From: Okeania sp. SIO1I7
Lineage (GTDB): Bacteria; Cyanobacteriota; Cyanobacteriia; Cyanobacteriales; Microcoleaceae
Reading direction: 5' to 3'
Length of the DNA stretch: 64,000 nucleotides
NCBI GenBank assembly: GCA_010672585.1
Contig: JAAHGF010000025.1
Location: 45,151 to 109,150, forward strand
In this document: in pieces, positions 40,001-48,439 of the stretch
Layout: each line of letters begins with the position of its first letter
How positions within the stretch are numbered: the stretch's first letter is position 1
Program-made: the position numbers and the translations under genes
The notes under the pieces: model-generated
Seen by the model: the letters and a program-made list of their open reading frames with translations, nothing else
What the model was told of the DNA's origin: nothing
Databases searched by the model: none

Positions 40001-40396
40001 GCCTCTCGTTTAGAAAATTTAACTAAGTTATATGGAGCTAATATTTTAATCAGTGGAAATACTTTATTTGATTTAGAAGAATTCGATAAATATAATTATC
40101 GTTTTTTAGATAGAGTTAAAGTAAAAGGGAAAAAAGAAGCAGTTGCAGTATTTGAAATTTTGGATGGGGATGCGGAAGCACAAAAGCAATTAAAAATTAA
40201 AACTAAAACTGAATTTGAACAAGCTATTATTCTTTATTATCAGCATAAATATTCAGCAGCAAAAGAAATTTTCTTAAATATTTTCCACATCAACTCAGAA
40301 GACAAAGCTGTAAAAATTTACCTCAAACGTTGTAAAAAATCTCAAATTTACGGCATTCCTGAAGAATGGGAAAAAGAGATAGTAATTAAGGAGTAG
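37016..40396 (+). CDS. Hybrid histidine kinase-response regulator-adenylate cyclase (CyaC-like)
   Basis: The 1126-residue product has a membrane span near 20-42, an extracellular Cache-type sensor (about 45-340; SIKFDPRTRPWYKAA), a second span near 350-372 and HAMP (about 373-430). HisKA follows with His in NTSHELRTPLNG near 449, then HATPase (NLIGNAIKFTESG, DTGIGIPEDKLERIF, GGTGLGLAI). The receiver (about 715-840) has phospho-Asp in ILLDVMMP and Lys in DYLTKPF. The class III cyclase (about 875-1060) retains FSDIRSFT and YIGDAIMALFG (metal Asp pair), Lys in IDKYIGD, and GTAIGDAVNLASRLE. All catalytic residues look intact. It should couple a periplasmic ligand to phosphorelay and cAMP synthesis. 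Confidence 0.93.
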   Translation: MSFKSLTKLVAQIYGKVPLRITLIVPFVVQIFGVVSLVGYISMKNGQRAVNDVVTQLLNEQVARVEQSLQAYLHVPHQVNKINAAAIRNGQLDLENTSQLENYFWQQLQIFDVLTFTGLGLENKVNLGAERFDNGTLTVRVSTAQSNYIFETYSTNKFGERVELLSSIKFDPRTRPWYKAAVVSGQPIWSDIYPNTAGITAYLGASMSFYNEQRKLQGVLLTNINLSQIGDFLGSLRIGKTGQVFIIERSGMLVATSTGEKPFRTINKAYGAKRVKATESQNCLTKATAKYLAKEFNFNKSINSQQYLEFKFDGQREFINVKPFQDKYGLDWLIVVVIPETDFLEQIYRQTKITIILCILALLLATAIGVLTSRWLVQPILQLKDAAKALSEGEFNQTINLEREDEVGVLGKAFNSMAFQLQNSFDILKNKNEQLERLDKLKDEFLANTSHELRTPLNGIIGIAESLIDGAAGKLPSQVKTNLSMIASSGRRLSNLINDILDFSKLKHRNIELQLKPVGVREIVEIVLTLSHSMIGTKFIQLINSIRQDLPFVDADENRLQQIFYNLIGNAIKFTESGTVEVSAKVLQNQPNDSNNKISLLEITVADTGIGIPEDKLERIFESFEQADGSTAREYGGTGLGLAITKKLVELHGGCLYVSSTVGVGSQFKFTLPISQIQVVDFPKVLSSRPIPLVTEFEPENQGVTLENLAAETGHIKILIVDDEPVNLQVLRNNLSLQNYAITQANNGIEALEIIENGLMPDLILLDVMMPHMTGYEVAKKLREKFLQSELPIVMLTAKPLISDLVEGFLSGANDYLTKPFSKPELLVRIKTHIRLAKINAAYGRFVPHSFLHFLKRESIVDVKLGDHVKKKMSILFSDIRSFTTLSEGMTPEENFKFINNYLSRMESAILENEGFIDKYIGDAIMALFGRRTDDAVNAGINMLKRLDIYNQERQKMQQQPIKIGIGINTGDLMLGTVGGGKRIDGTAIGDAVNLASRLENLTKLYGANILISGNTLFDLEEFDKYNYRFLDRVKVKGKKEAVAVFEILDGDAEAQKQLKIKTKTEFEQAIILYYQHKYSAAKEIFLNIFHINSEDKAVKIYLKRCKKSQIYGIPEEWEKEIVIKE

Positions 40397-40493
40397 GGGA
40401 GTGGGGGAGTAGGGGAGTGAGGGAGTAGAGAAGTGGGGGAGTGGGGGAGTAGGGGAGCGGGGGAGCGGGGGAGTAGGGGAGCGGGGGAGTAAA
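40396..40493. repeat. AGTAGGGG octamer array
   Basis: About twelve G-rich octamers (AGTAGGGG, AGTGGGGG, AGCGGGGG) start right at the stop codon of the cyclase gene. Confidence 0.85.
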
Positions 40494-40506
40494 CATAAGA
40501 ATAATT

Positions 40507-40739
40507 AGGGTTTGCATAAGGAAAGTCTTTTTGCTGAGGTAGGAAACAGGATACAGGAGAAATGGGTCGGGAGCGAGGAGGTAAAAGTAAGAATTGTAAG
40601 AATAATTTTTATGCCCAACTATGCGCCTAAAATACTAGCTTTTTGAGCGTTTTCAACTGAAACAGGGGCACTGCAATTAGACCCTAAAAATGCTAAAACC
40701 TTTATATATCAATACTTTTATATTTAATCAGCAAGCCCT
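40507..40739. mobile_element. Family B MITE
   Basis: Runs AGGGTTTGCATAAGGAAAG to CAGCAAGCCCT between AATT duplications (40503-40506, 40740-40743). Interior words CAACTGAAACAGGGGCACTG and GCTAAAACCTTTATAT recur at 62680-62730. Confidence 0.9.
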
Positions 40740-41039
40740 AATTAACATTAGCTTGCTAATTATTAGCAAAAAAGTCTTAATAGCTAGTTATGCCAAATTC
40801 AATAAAGATTGTTACAGTAAAATACAAGTCCCAACGAAATTGAAACATTGGCACTTATTCTCTTTCATACCTACCACCTACCACCTCGAATAACCAACGT
40901 AGCAATATTTTTTGGAAATGGTATTAAAATATCCTAATTTAATACGAGTCACACAAAAACACTATATATAGCAAACAAAAACTATAACGTTACAGATATA
41001 TAGCGTTTATACCTCATACCTTGTGTAACCCCTAATTAA

Positions 41040-42555
41040 AGTTCAACTAGAATCGATAGGAGTCTCCCGCTATAATCTGTGATTTAGCGGCGAGAGGAAT
41101 ATCGGGACAACGGAAGGATGGAGTTGTCCAATTTTGATTAGTTATTATCGCATTTTTTTCTGCTAAAAGTTGTTATTTATTTCACGAGCCAGCTATAATT
41201 TAAGTAGTTAGTGAAAGAGCGATGAAGCAAGTAATAACAGCCAAGTTAAAGTTGCATTTGTCAAAAGAGCAAAAAGAGCTTTTAAGGGAAGTTTCATTGG
41301 TTTATCGAAATGCTTTGAATTATGCTTCAAAAGTAGCCTTTGAAAAGGGGAAAGTTTCAAGTGCCAATAAGTTACAAAAGCTTATTTATCAGGACATTAG
41401 ATCCAAGTTTGACTTACCTTCTCAGATGAGTTGTAATGTACCAAGACAAGTGGCAGCAACCTATAAAGGCTTGTGGACTAAACTCAAGCAAAATGCAGAA
41501 CATCTTCAGCTTGGTCAGACTAAAAAGCGATATAAAGGGTTGGACAAACCACCTAAATATCTGTCCAGAACTTGCAACCTAAACTACAAACGAGATTATT
41601 CTTTTGTTAAGCAAGAAGTAAGTTTAATTACTTTGCAAGGTCGAATTAAAGTTCCTTATTCTGGATACAACAAGCACATTAAACTAATTAAATCAGGTAA
41701 AAATACAGTTAAGTTTGGGGGAGCAAAAATTTATTACGCTCGTTCAACTAGAACTTATTATTTGCTGGTTTCTTTGGAATTGGAAATACCAAACATTGAA
41801 CCTGATGCAATTAATCGTGTAGTCAGTGTAGATGTAGGACAGCGATACCATGCAGTAACTACAGACACCAGAAATCAAACTCATTTTTATTCGGGAAAAC
41901 AGTGCAATCGTAAAGCTACCTGCTACGAAAAAGCCAGGAAATCTTTACAGCAAAAAGGCACTCGTTCTGCTAAAAGACGCTTAGTTTCTTTATCAGGAAG
42001 AGAGAGACGGTTTGTTGCCGATCAAAACCACTGTTTATCCAAACAGATTGCTACTCCTAATACCTTAATTGGACTGGAGAACTTAACTAATATTCGGGAA
42101 AGAACCAAGCCTCGCAAAACTGGAAAAAAAGCATCGATTAAACAGCGAAAAGCTAATCATAAGCAAGCTAAGTGGTCCTTTGCCAAATTGCATTCATTTA
42201 TCGACTACAAAGCTGTTTTAAATAACTCGTTAGCTATTAAAGTTGATGCTGATTACACATCCCAAGCTTGTCCTCATTGCGGATACACAAGCAGAGGTAA
42301 TCGTCCAAATAAAGGGTTGGTTTTTCACTGTGAATCTTGCGGTTTTAAGCTTCATGCTGATTTAGTTGCTGCAAGGAATATAGCAATGCGAACGCTGCTT
42401 ACCCGGCAAGACTGGGAAAGTACGGGGTCTTTGTCAGCGACCCCTGATGGTTCGTCGGTTGAAGCCAAAGCTGCACGTCTTTCAAGATTTGCAGAATTGC
42501 GGTGGACGGCAGAATAAAGCCCACACTATATCGAAGATTAGTGTGTGGTAGTTGA
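41040..42555 (+). mobile_element. IS200/IS605-type element, tnpB only, intact gene
   Basis: Left-end structure lies around 41055-41110. TnpB follows, then the right-end hairpin CCACACTATATCGAAGATTAGTGTGTGG split over 42521-42548 (arms CCACACT and AGTGTGTGG). No tnpA is adjacent, so mobilisation would require a transposase in trans. The right end also marks where the guide segment of an omega-RNA would end. Confidence 0.7.
41222..42517 (+). CDS. tnpB: TnpB RNA-guided endonuclease, intact
   Basis: The 431-residue protein has the N-terminal OrfB_IS605 helical domain (KLKLHLSKEQKELLREV), a basic wedge region, RuvC-I SVDVGQRYHAV (Asp near 204), RuvC-II LIGLENLTNI (Glu near 281), the zinc ribbon CPHCGY...CESCGF (near 350-372) and RuvC-III LHADLVAARNIA (Asp near 379). 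All catalytic residues are present and the frame is unbroken, unlike the three other tnpB genes here. Such proteins cut DNA guided by a transcript of the element's right end. Confidence 0.93.
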   Translation: MKQVITAKLKLHLSKEQKELLREVSLVYRNALNYASKVAFEKGKVSSANKLQKLIYQDIRSKFDLPSQMSCNVPRQVAATYKGLWTKLKQNAEHLQLGQTKKRYKGLDKPPKYLSRTCNLNYKRDYSFVKQEVSLITLQGRIKVPYSGYNKHIKLIKSGKNTVKFGGAKIYYARSTRTYYLLVSLELEIPNIEPDAINRVVSVDVGQRYHAVTTDTRNQTHFYSGKQCNRKATCYEKARKSLQQKGTRSAKRRLVSLSGRERRFVADQNHCLSKQIATPNTLIGLENLTNIRERTKPRKTGKKASIKQRKANHKQAKWSFAKLHSFIDYKAVLNNSLAIKVDADYTSQACPHCGYTSRGNRPNKGLVFHCESCGFKLHADLVAARNIAMRTLLTRQDWESTGSLSATPDGSSVEAKAARLSRFAELRWTAE

Positions 42556-42576
42556 CATATTATAAATCAAACTAAA

Positions 42577-44055
42577 ATGCTTACTAAAGATCGACAAAAA
42601 ACAAAACAAAATTGGAAACAAATAGCCAAACAATTTGAAGCTGTTGTAGGTAAAAAAGGTGTAGTTCAACGCAAAGAAGAATTATTAGTATATGAATGTG
42701 ATGGTCTAGCTAGCTATCGTCAACGTCCCGCATTAGTAATATTACCGCGCACTACTGAACAAGTTGCAGAAGCAGTAAAAATATGCGATCGCTTAAATAT
42801 TCCTTGGCTTCCTAGAGGTGCAGGAACGGGTCTTTCTGGAGGGGCATTACCAATAGAAAACTGCGTTTTAATTGTCACTTCATTAATGCAAAAAATCTTG
42901 AAAATAGACTTAGAAAATCAACAAGTTGTTGTACAACCAGGAATTATAAATAATTGGGTAACACAAGCAGTTAGTGGAGCTGGTTTTTATTACGCTCCTG
43001 ACCCTTCCAGTCAAATTATTTGTTCTATTGGTGGAAATATTGCCGAAAATTCTGGAGGAGTTCATTGTCTCAAATACGGTGTAACAACTAATCATGTTTT
43101 AGGATTAAAAATAGTTACTCCTGAAGGTTCAATAGTTGATATTGGCGGACAAATTCCAGAGATGCCTGGTTATGATTTAACAGGTTTATTTGTAGGTTCC
43201 GAAGGTACTCTGGGAATAGCTACAGAAATTACTCTCAGAATCCTCAAATCTCCCGAATCAGTTTGCGTGCTTTTAGCAGGATTTCCTAATATTGAATCTA
43301 CCGGACAAACTGTGTCAGATATTATCAGTTCTGGCATTATTCCTGGGGGGATGGAAATTATGGATAATTTCAGTATTAATGCTGTGGAAGATGTGGTCAA
43401 AACTAATCTATATCCCCGAAATGCTGCTGCTGTTTTATTAGTAGAATTAGACGGTTTAGAAGTAGAAGTTGAACAAAACAAAAAGCGCATCAAAGAAATA
43501 TGTGAAAAAAATGGAGCTATAGAAATAACTACTGCTCATGAACCAGAAAAACGGATGAAGTTATGGAAAGGACGGAAAGCTGCTTTTGCTGCTGCTGGTA
43601 ATATTAGTAAAAATTATTATGTACAAGATGGAGTAATTCCCAGGACAAAAATGGCTTATGTTTTAGGTCAAATTGAAGAAATTAGTCAAAAATATGGTTA
43701 TCGTATTGCTAATGTATTTCATGCAGGAGATGGGAATCTTCACCCGTTAGTTTTATATGATGATGGTGTTGAAGGTGCTTTTGAAACTGTGGAAGAAATA
43801 GGTGGGGAAATTCTCAAAATTTGTGTGGAAGTTGGTGGTAGTTTATCTGGAGAACATGGCATTGGTTCAGATAAGAAATGTTATATGCCTTTAATGTTTA
43901 ATGAGACAGATTTAGAAACCATGCAATGGATAAGAAGTGTTTTTAATCCCAAGGGTTTAGCTAATCCTGAAAAAATCTTTCCTACACCTCGAACTTGTGG
44001 AGAGTCTGCTAATATTCAGCAGGTTAAAAAGTTTGAGGGAGCAGAGGTTTTTTAA
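42577..44055 (+). CDS. glcD: Glycolate dehydrogenase FAD subunit
   Basis: The 492-residue FAD_binding_4/FAD-oxidase_C protein oxidises glycolate to glyoxylate in photorespiration. Motifs: PRGAGTGLSGGALP (FAD pyrophosphate loop, about 88-101), DPSSQIICSIGGNIAENSGG, GYDLTGLFVGSEGTLGI, NVFHAGDGNLHPLVLYD and GSLSGEHGIGSDKK near the C-terminus. Synechocystis sll0404 is the type of this enzyme. glcE/glcF are not adjacent. Confidence 0.9.
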   Translation: MLTKDRQKTKQNWKQIAKQFEAVVGKKGVVQRKEELLVYECDGLASYRQRPALVILPRTTEQVAEAVKICDRLNIPWLPRGAGTGLSGGALPIENCVLIVTSLMQKILKIDLENQQVVVQPGIINNWVTQAVSGAGFYYAPDPSSQIICSIGGNIAENSGGVHCLKYGVTTNHVLGLKIVTPEGSIVDIGGQIPEMPGYDLTGLFVGSEGTLGIATEITLRILKSPESVCVLLAGFPNIESTGQTVSDIISSGIIPGGMEIMDNFSINAVEDVVKTNLYPRNAAAVLLVELDGLEVEVEQNKKRIKEICEKNGAIEITTAHEPEKRMKLWKGRKAAFAAAGNISKNYYVQDGVIPRTKMAYVLGQIEEISQKYGYRIANVFHAGDGNLHPLVLYDDGVEGAFETVEEIGGEILKICVEVGGSLSGEHGIGSDKKCYMPLMFNETDLETMQWIRSVFNPKGLANPEKIFPTPRTCGESANIQQVKKFEGAEVF

Positions 44056-44073
44056 GTTTTATTTGCCCTAATT

Positions 44074-44343
44074 AGGGTTTGCTGAAAAAGTCTTATGGGT
44101 GAGGGTAGGAGACAGGAGACAACCCACCCCTAACCCCTCCCAGGAGGGGAAGACAGGAGACAGGAGAAATCGAAATTATAGAGGAGGTAGGAGGAAGAAT
44201 AATCAAGGGATTATTCTGCGCAACTATGAGTCTAAAATGCTAATTTTTTGAACCATTACGACCACTAAGGCTAGACTTTTTTCAACTAAAAAATGCGCTC
44301 TAGCTTTATATCTCAATGCTTTTAGATTTAATCAGCAAGCCCT
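44074..44343. mobile_element. Family B MITE
   Basis: Runs AGGGTTTGCTGAAAAAGTC to CAGCAAGCCCT between AATT duplications (44070-44073, 44344-44347). The interior holds a GACAGGAGACAGGAGA heptamer run and the CCCTCCCAGGAGGGG palindrome. Confidence 0.92.
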
Positions 44344-44635
44344 AATTATAAATATTTTCTAGTGACTAAATCAAAAAACTGTAGATGAAGATAGAGGCCA
44401 TAAAACATTTTTTTTGTGACGGCAAGTTAGCGTTACTTTTAGAGAAGGGGAGTATGATCTAGCGATAAATTTTCCACTTCCTATTTCCTCTTTATTTTTC
44501 AGTCAGATTACACATAAATATCAACCCCATCTTTATTTTAAATAGATATCAAATGGGTTCTAACCTCCTAGTCAACATCTTCCTTCTCTACTCATGCGTA
44601 TGTCACAATAAGACAATGCAATACAAGTGTGCTTC

Positions 44636-44672
44636 AGGCGAAAGAAAGAAAGAAAGAAAGAAAGAAAAAAAA
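44636..44672. repeat. GAAA tetranucleotide microsatellite
   Basis: Six or more GAAA units end in poly-A. The remainder of 44348-44977 contains only AATTATT iterations and a short hairpin (TCTCTCATTAAAACTGTG / TTAATGAGAGA, 44861-44900). Confidence 0.7.
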
Positions 44673-44977
44673 TCCTTTTAGCCAATTCTCTTCTTTATAA
44701 GAAGAGGTAATTATTAATTATTAATTATTAATTGTTAATTATTAGGCGAAAATACTTTGAAGGTAAGAATTTCACCATATCTTTGACTTCCCAATGTAAA
44801 TTTTTGTATTCTTCATCCAACCGCCATAAGCAAGTCTAGTTAATAGCCAATAAAGCAAAGAATCTCTCATTAAAACTGTGTTTAGTTAATGAGAGATTAT
44901 TAAAGTATTGCGGTTAGATATTCTTTTTGGTCTGTGGAAATAGGAATTTAAACCCAAATTTTGGGCCTATCCTATTA

Positions 44978-45613
44978 CTAACAACAACAGGTAGGACAAT
45001 AAGGACTAGGAGGTAAAAATATATCGTCATTTCTGTTCTCAACCCATTCTCTTAATTCGTCTTCTGTGACTGTTAATAAACCTAATTTTGGACAAGGTGG
45101 AAAGGCAATTACTACTTTTACACGACCATCAGAATACAGGTCGGGATCTTGTATATGACCCTCATAGATACTAGGATCGGTTTTAAATAAGAACTTTCCA
45201 TTTTCAACATCTTGCGGATTAAAAAGCGGAAATTTCTGATTGGGGCCACCACTTGTTAAATCGGGAAAAACTTCCTTCAAGAATTTACTGTAATTATCAG
45301 AATCTCCGGGAATAGCTATCATTAATTTTGAGAAATGAGATAATCCCTCTCCTTCGGCACATAATGTGGGGTCTTTAAACCACTTGATCGCCTCTTTGGC
45401 CAGAGTTTCAGGCTTTTCAATATTCAACCAAATATACGCGATAATTTGAGAAATTAGCTTTGCTCGGCTACATATAGCGTCAACACCTAATCCTCCAACG
45501 AAATGAGGATGGTCAGCACGTAATCCTTCTGCTACACCAAAAGAAGGTGTTTTCTCTGCATTCTTTGAAAGGTTATCATTAACTTTAAGTAAGCTTCTGA
45601 TTGTTAATGCCAT
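44978..45613 (-). CDS. Cys-tailed protein A, possible RiPP precursor
   Basis: The 211-residue product is unrecognised as a named family. A helix RAKLISQIIAYIWLNIEKPE lies near residues 49-68. A variable middle follows, then VKVVIAFPPCPK, LLTVTEDELREWVEN and the end LPPSPYCPTCCC. The protein 46100-47137 shares the same order: KLSQLIAETWLRD, RVFIPYPQRP, ILTADTIKNW and PPYPYLPMSCSC, so the two are diverged paralogs. The helix-then-LPP-then-short-Cys-tail plan recalls nitrile-hydratase-leader (NHLP) RiPP precursors, with the tail as core; metal binding by the tail is an alternative. No maturation enzyme is in the window. Confidence 0.72.
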   Translation of the reverse strand: MALTIRSLLKVNDNLSKNAEKTPSFGVAEGLRADHPHFVGGLGVDAICSRAKLISQIIAYIWLNIEKPETLAKEAIKWFKDPTLCAEGEGLSHFSKLMIAIPGDSDNYSKFLKEVFPDLTSGGPNQKFPLFNPQDVENGKFLFKTDPSIYEGHIQDPDLYSDGRVKVVIAFPPCPKLGLLTVTEDELREWVENRNDDIFLPPSPYCPTCCC

Positions 45614-45806
45614 AATACAATCTACCTAATAGTGTTTGATTAAAGTCTGACATACCCACGATACTTTTAGACCCTTAGAATTTTGGATTCAATGGTACAA
45701 ATAGTGCAGACTTAAAGATGTCTTTGTTAAGTCCTAATTAATTGTTAATATCTTTACTTCGTGTACTTGGAATCTGCTGTATCATAGATAATCTTGGGAT
45801 TTTTCC

Positions 45807-46016
45807 TCAAACTTTATAGAAACATTTAGGATTATCCCAAACAATCTTTTTAACTATCTCCTGAGATAAATTATCCTCAAGCTCTACAACATTTTTCACA
45901 ACATCTGGCTGACGATCAATATGTGGATAATCTGAGCCAAAGATTAAATTATCAGAGCTGATAAATTCAGTTATCCCAGAAAGATAAGCTTCAGATGGGT
46001 CAGCCACAATATAAGA
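45807..46016 (-). pseudogene. C-terminal fragment of an amidohydrolase-2 family protein
   Basis: About 66-70 residues survive: DPSEAYLSGITEFISSDN, then LIFGSDYPHIDRQPDVV (the SDYPH metal/active-site motif of the ACMSD-like superfamily) and a terminal helix IVKKIVWDNPKCFYKV. The N-terminal four fifths are missing. It lies between the two Cys-tailed paralogs on the same strand. Confidence 0.7.
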
Positions 46017-46099
46017 TTGATAGTGATAATATTATCGTCAGGCGATCGAGTAAAGTTTACTGCTGTGCTTACTTACGGCTAATTTTTTTAAGGCTTAAC

Positions 46100-47137
46100 T
46101 TAGCAAGAACAACTCATTGGTAAATAAGGATAGGGTGGCGAAACATATTCTATATGGATGCCGTCTTTTGAATTCCACTTTTTCTTTGCAAACGGGAATT
46201 CTGTAGATTTTGGTTTCCGTACTATATCCTGGGAATATGCCCAATTTTTGATTGTATCAGCAGTTAGTATGGGTTGAAATAGTCCATCCTCATAGGAATC
46301 TGCCTTTTCTGTTACATTAGGACGTTGAGGATAAGGAATAAACACTCTGTAGAAAGGAGGTTGATTTTTTCCTACCTGCTTAATCTCTTCCACAGTCCCT
46401 ACAAAGCTGTTCCAAACTACCTGAAAACTGAAGAAACAAGACGCTTCATAAGTTGAAATAATCGGACTCTTTAATACTTCTATATATCGATCGCCTTTTT
46501 TATAATAAGCTTGTCCACAAAACAACAAATTCAAACAGATATTTCGCCAACTTTCTTGATTTTTCTTAATAATCATTTGACGGTCAGATTTAGTTGCTGA
46601 AGATTCAGACTTAGTACGATCTGGCGGTCTATTAGCACTCAGAAATAGTTTCCTAATAATCTTTAATGCTAATACTTTCTCTTCTTTTATTTCTGTCTCT
46701 TGGTTACTACTAATTGTTGGGTCTATTAATGATGTCTTTTCATCAATAGTTGCCTCTATTTGATCGTCCCTGAGCCATGTCTCAGCAATCAATTGAGATA
46801 ATTTTCTGGCTGCCAGAAGCCGACGCAAAGCATGATATTGATTGATAAACATCTTATCGCCCATGCTCTTTTTCTTAAACTTCATCACTGCCTTCATATC
46901 TAATCCCTCATGGGGAAAATTATCTATTTTTTCATTTCCAATTCCCGGCAACTTTTCCTTTAAATACTTTTTAGTTCCTGTATATACTGTTGTTTTGATT
47001 CCGAGATGAGAGTTATTATCTTCTTCCACTAAAAGAATTTGGTATTGAAATTTTTCCCCCTGAGATAAATTTGGGGATAGAACTTCATCTCCAGGTAATT
47101 TTTGATTATTAGTACTATCTAAATCGAAAGGCATCAT
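46100..47137 (-). CDS. Cys-tailed protein B, paralog of protein A
   Basis: I place the start at ATG 47137 (MMPFDLDSTN, 345 residues), because the longer open frame reads into a family A repeat that begins at 47143. The middle has LLAARKLSQLIAETWLRD and a Lys-rich insert absent from protein A. The C-terminal third has FYRVFIPYPQRP, ILTADTIKNWAYSQ and the end SPPYPYLPMSCSC. The shared tail pattern with protein A is PPxPYxP followed by a CxC or CCC end. No signal peptide or membrane span. Function unknown; a RiPP-precursor-like or metal-binding role is hypothetical. The repeat insertion has replaced its native upstream region. Confidence 0.7.
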   Translation of the reverse strand: MMPFDLDSTNNQKLPGDEVLSPNLSQGEKFQYQILLVEEDNNSHLGIKTTVYTGTKKYLKEKLPGIGNEKIDNFPHEGLDMKAVMKFKKKSMGDKMFINQYHALRRLLAARKLSQLIAETWLRDDQIEATIDEKTSLIDPTISSNQETEIKEEKVLALKIIRKLFLSANRPPDRTKSESSATKSDRQMIIKKNQESWRNICLNLLFCGQAYYKKGDRYIEVLKSPIISTYEASCFFSFQVVWNSFVGTVEEIKQVGKNQPPFYRVFIPYPQRPNVTEKADSYEDGLFQPILTADTIKNWAYSQDIVRKPKSTEFPFAKKKWNSKDGIHIEYVSPPYPYLPMSCSC

Positions 47138-47142
47138 AAATC

Positions 47143-47278
47143 TTACCGAATAATTAAAGTTTAAAGCCTCTCCTTTAAAGGAGAAACAAGAAAAAATTTT
47201 CCTTTTATTCAATCCTCTTCCTTTTAGGGAGAAGCAATAATTAATTATTAATTATTAATTATTAATTATTAATTGTTT
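47143..47278. repeat. Family A repeat abutting a start codon
   Basis: Runs TTACCGAATAATTAAAG to ATTATTAATTGTTTAA. It has the CTCTCCTTTAAAGGAG hairpin and starts six bases upstream of the Cys-tailed protein B start. Confidence 0.8.
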
Positions 47279-47448
47279 AATACCTCCTCAAATTGTTATT
47301 TAATCATCAAAAAAGACAAGTCATTTCAGCTGTCAGTTATCAAAATAATTGGGTCGTGCAACCTCACCTTTTAAGGCCAAATATTTTTGGAGGTTTGCTC
47401 AAATCACCGTAATAACTTCTGACTTCTGACTTCTGACTTCTGACTTCG

Positions 47449-48055
47449 TTAACCTTTCTGCTGACGACGCAAACTAGCCATTGCTAAACTCACAACACCA
47501 ACAGAAAATAGTGACATAGAAATCGGTTCTGGCACTGTTGCTAATTCATCTGCCAATTTTTCTCCCATAATCACATCCCCTAGTTTAACTTGAAATGCTA
47601 GTTCCGAACGATGGGTAGCTGGGTTATTTTTATCTTTAAGGTCTCTAGGATATCCAGTCCAAATCATAGTTGTTGTACCCGTCAATGTGAAACTCTCCTC
47701 TAGATCGGTTAACCATAAATATTGGGAACTATTCCAATAACCACATCCCTCTTCAGAGCAGACAAAACTAGAATTTTCCGCGATCGCCTGACTATTTAGG
47801 ATTAGATTATCTACTACAACACTATTACCTTGCTTACCGAAAAATTGTGGTTTAAAGTCTCCCCTTTTAAGGGGATAATAAAGAAAAATTTTCATGAATT
47901 TGTCAATCCTCTTCTTTTCAAGGAGAGGTAATTATTAATTATTCATTATTAATTATTCATTATTAATTATTAATTGTTGAAGAGCTGTTGTGCGGATAAA
48001 TAGATAGTTGAAAGTATCTGTGGTTATATCTTAAACTATTTAGTCTAAACTCCAG
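47449..48055 (-). pseudogene. PEP-CTERM protein split by a family A repeat
   Basis: The C-terminal part (up to about 47832) reads QGNSVVVDNLILNSQA, SFTLTGTTTMIWTG, ELAFQVKLGDV and the sorting signal VPEPISMSLFSVGVVSLAMASLRRQQ. Across the 144-bp repeat (47833-47976) the same gene continues as DTFNYLFIRTTALQ (down to about 47977). This joins to QGNSV exactly as the paralog at 48694-49401 reads FIRTRATKEGSSINVNNIFLN. Upstream of that fragment a TAA follows, so the signal peptide and N-terminus are lost. Confidence 0.85.
47833..47976. repeat. Family A repeat with exact ends, TTG target duplication
   Basis: The disrupted PEP-CTERM frame fixes the ends: CTTACCGAAAAATTG at one side and ATTAATTATTAATTG at the other, flanked by TTG (47830-47832 and 47977-47979). 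Confidence 0.88.
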
Positions 48056-48268
48056 TTGTTTGAACTCTATGCTTTAATCATCTCTCTAATTTCAGCGAAA
48101 AGTGGTGACAAAAATAAGTGAATCCTGGTGATTTTTCAGAACACAGAAAGTGAGGCTAAAAGTATTGAAAGAGTGAGCAATTATGTCTCATCATGGTGAA
48201 ATAGATATATGATTTTGGTGACGATAGTCACAACAATTTTTGATTTTTTTTGGCAGCCTTAATAGTCG

Positions 48269-48439
48269 GTGAACAAGTTGGATAAGGATAAGCAAGGCGA
48301 TAGATATTTTGTAGAAATTAAAGCTAAATTTTTACCTGGTAGAGAACAATGGGGATTTATGGAATTACTTGGAAAGCCGACATTAGATGTTCCTAAGTTT
48401 TATAAACCTGAGAAGCCGACAAATACAAAAGTAGCTTAA
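48269..48439 (+). CDS. Short hypothetical ORF, possibly a gene fragment
   Basis: GTG at 48269 opens 56 codons to TAA at 48437-48439, reading NKLDKDKQGDRYFVEIKAK, then REQWGFMELLGKPTLDVPKFY. The composition is protein-like and the frame is clean, but there is no good ribosome site. I do not recognise it; it may be the C-terminal relic of a longer gene. The 254-bp gap after it shows nothing further. Confidence 0.4.
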   Translation: MNKLDKDKQGDRYFVEIKAKFLPGREQWGFMELLGKPTLDVPKFYKPEKPTNTKVA

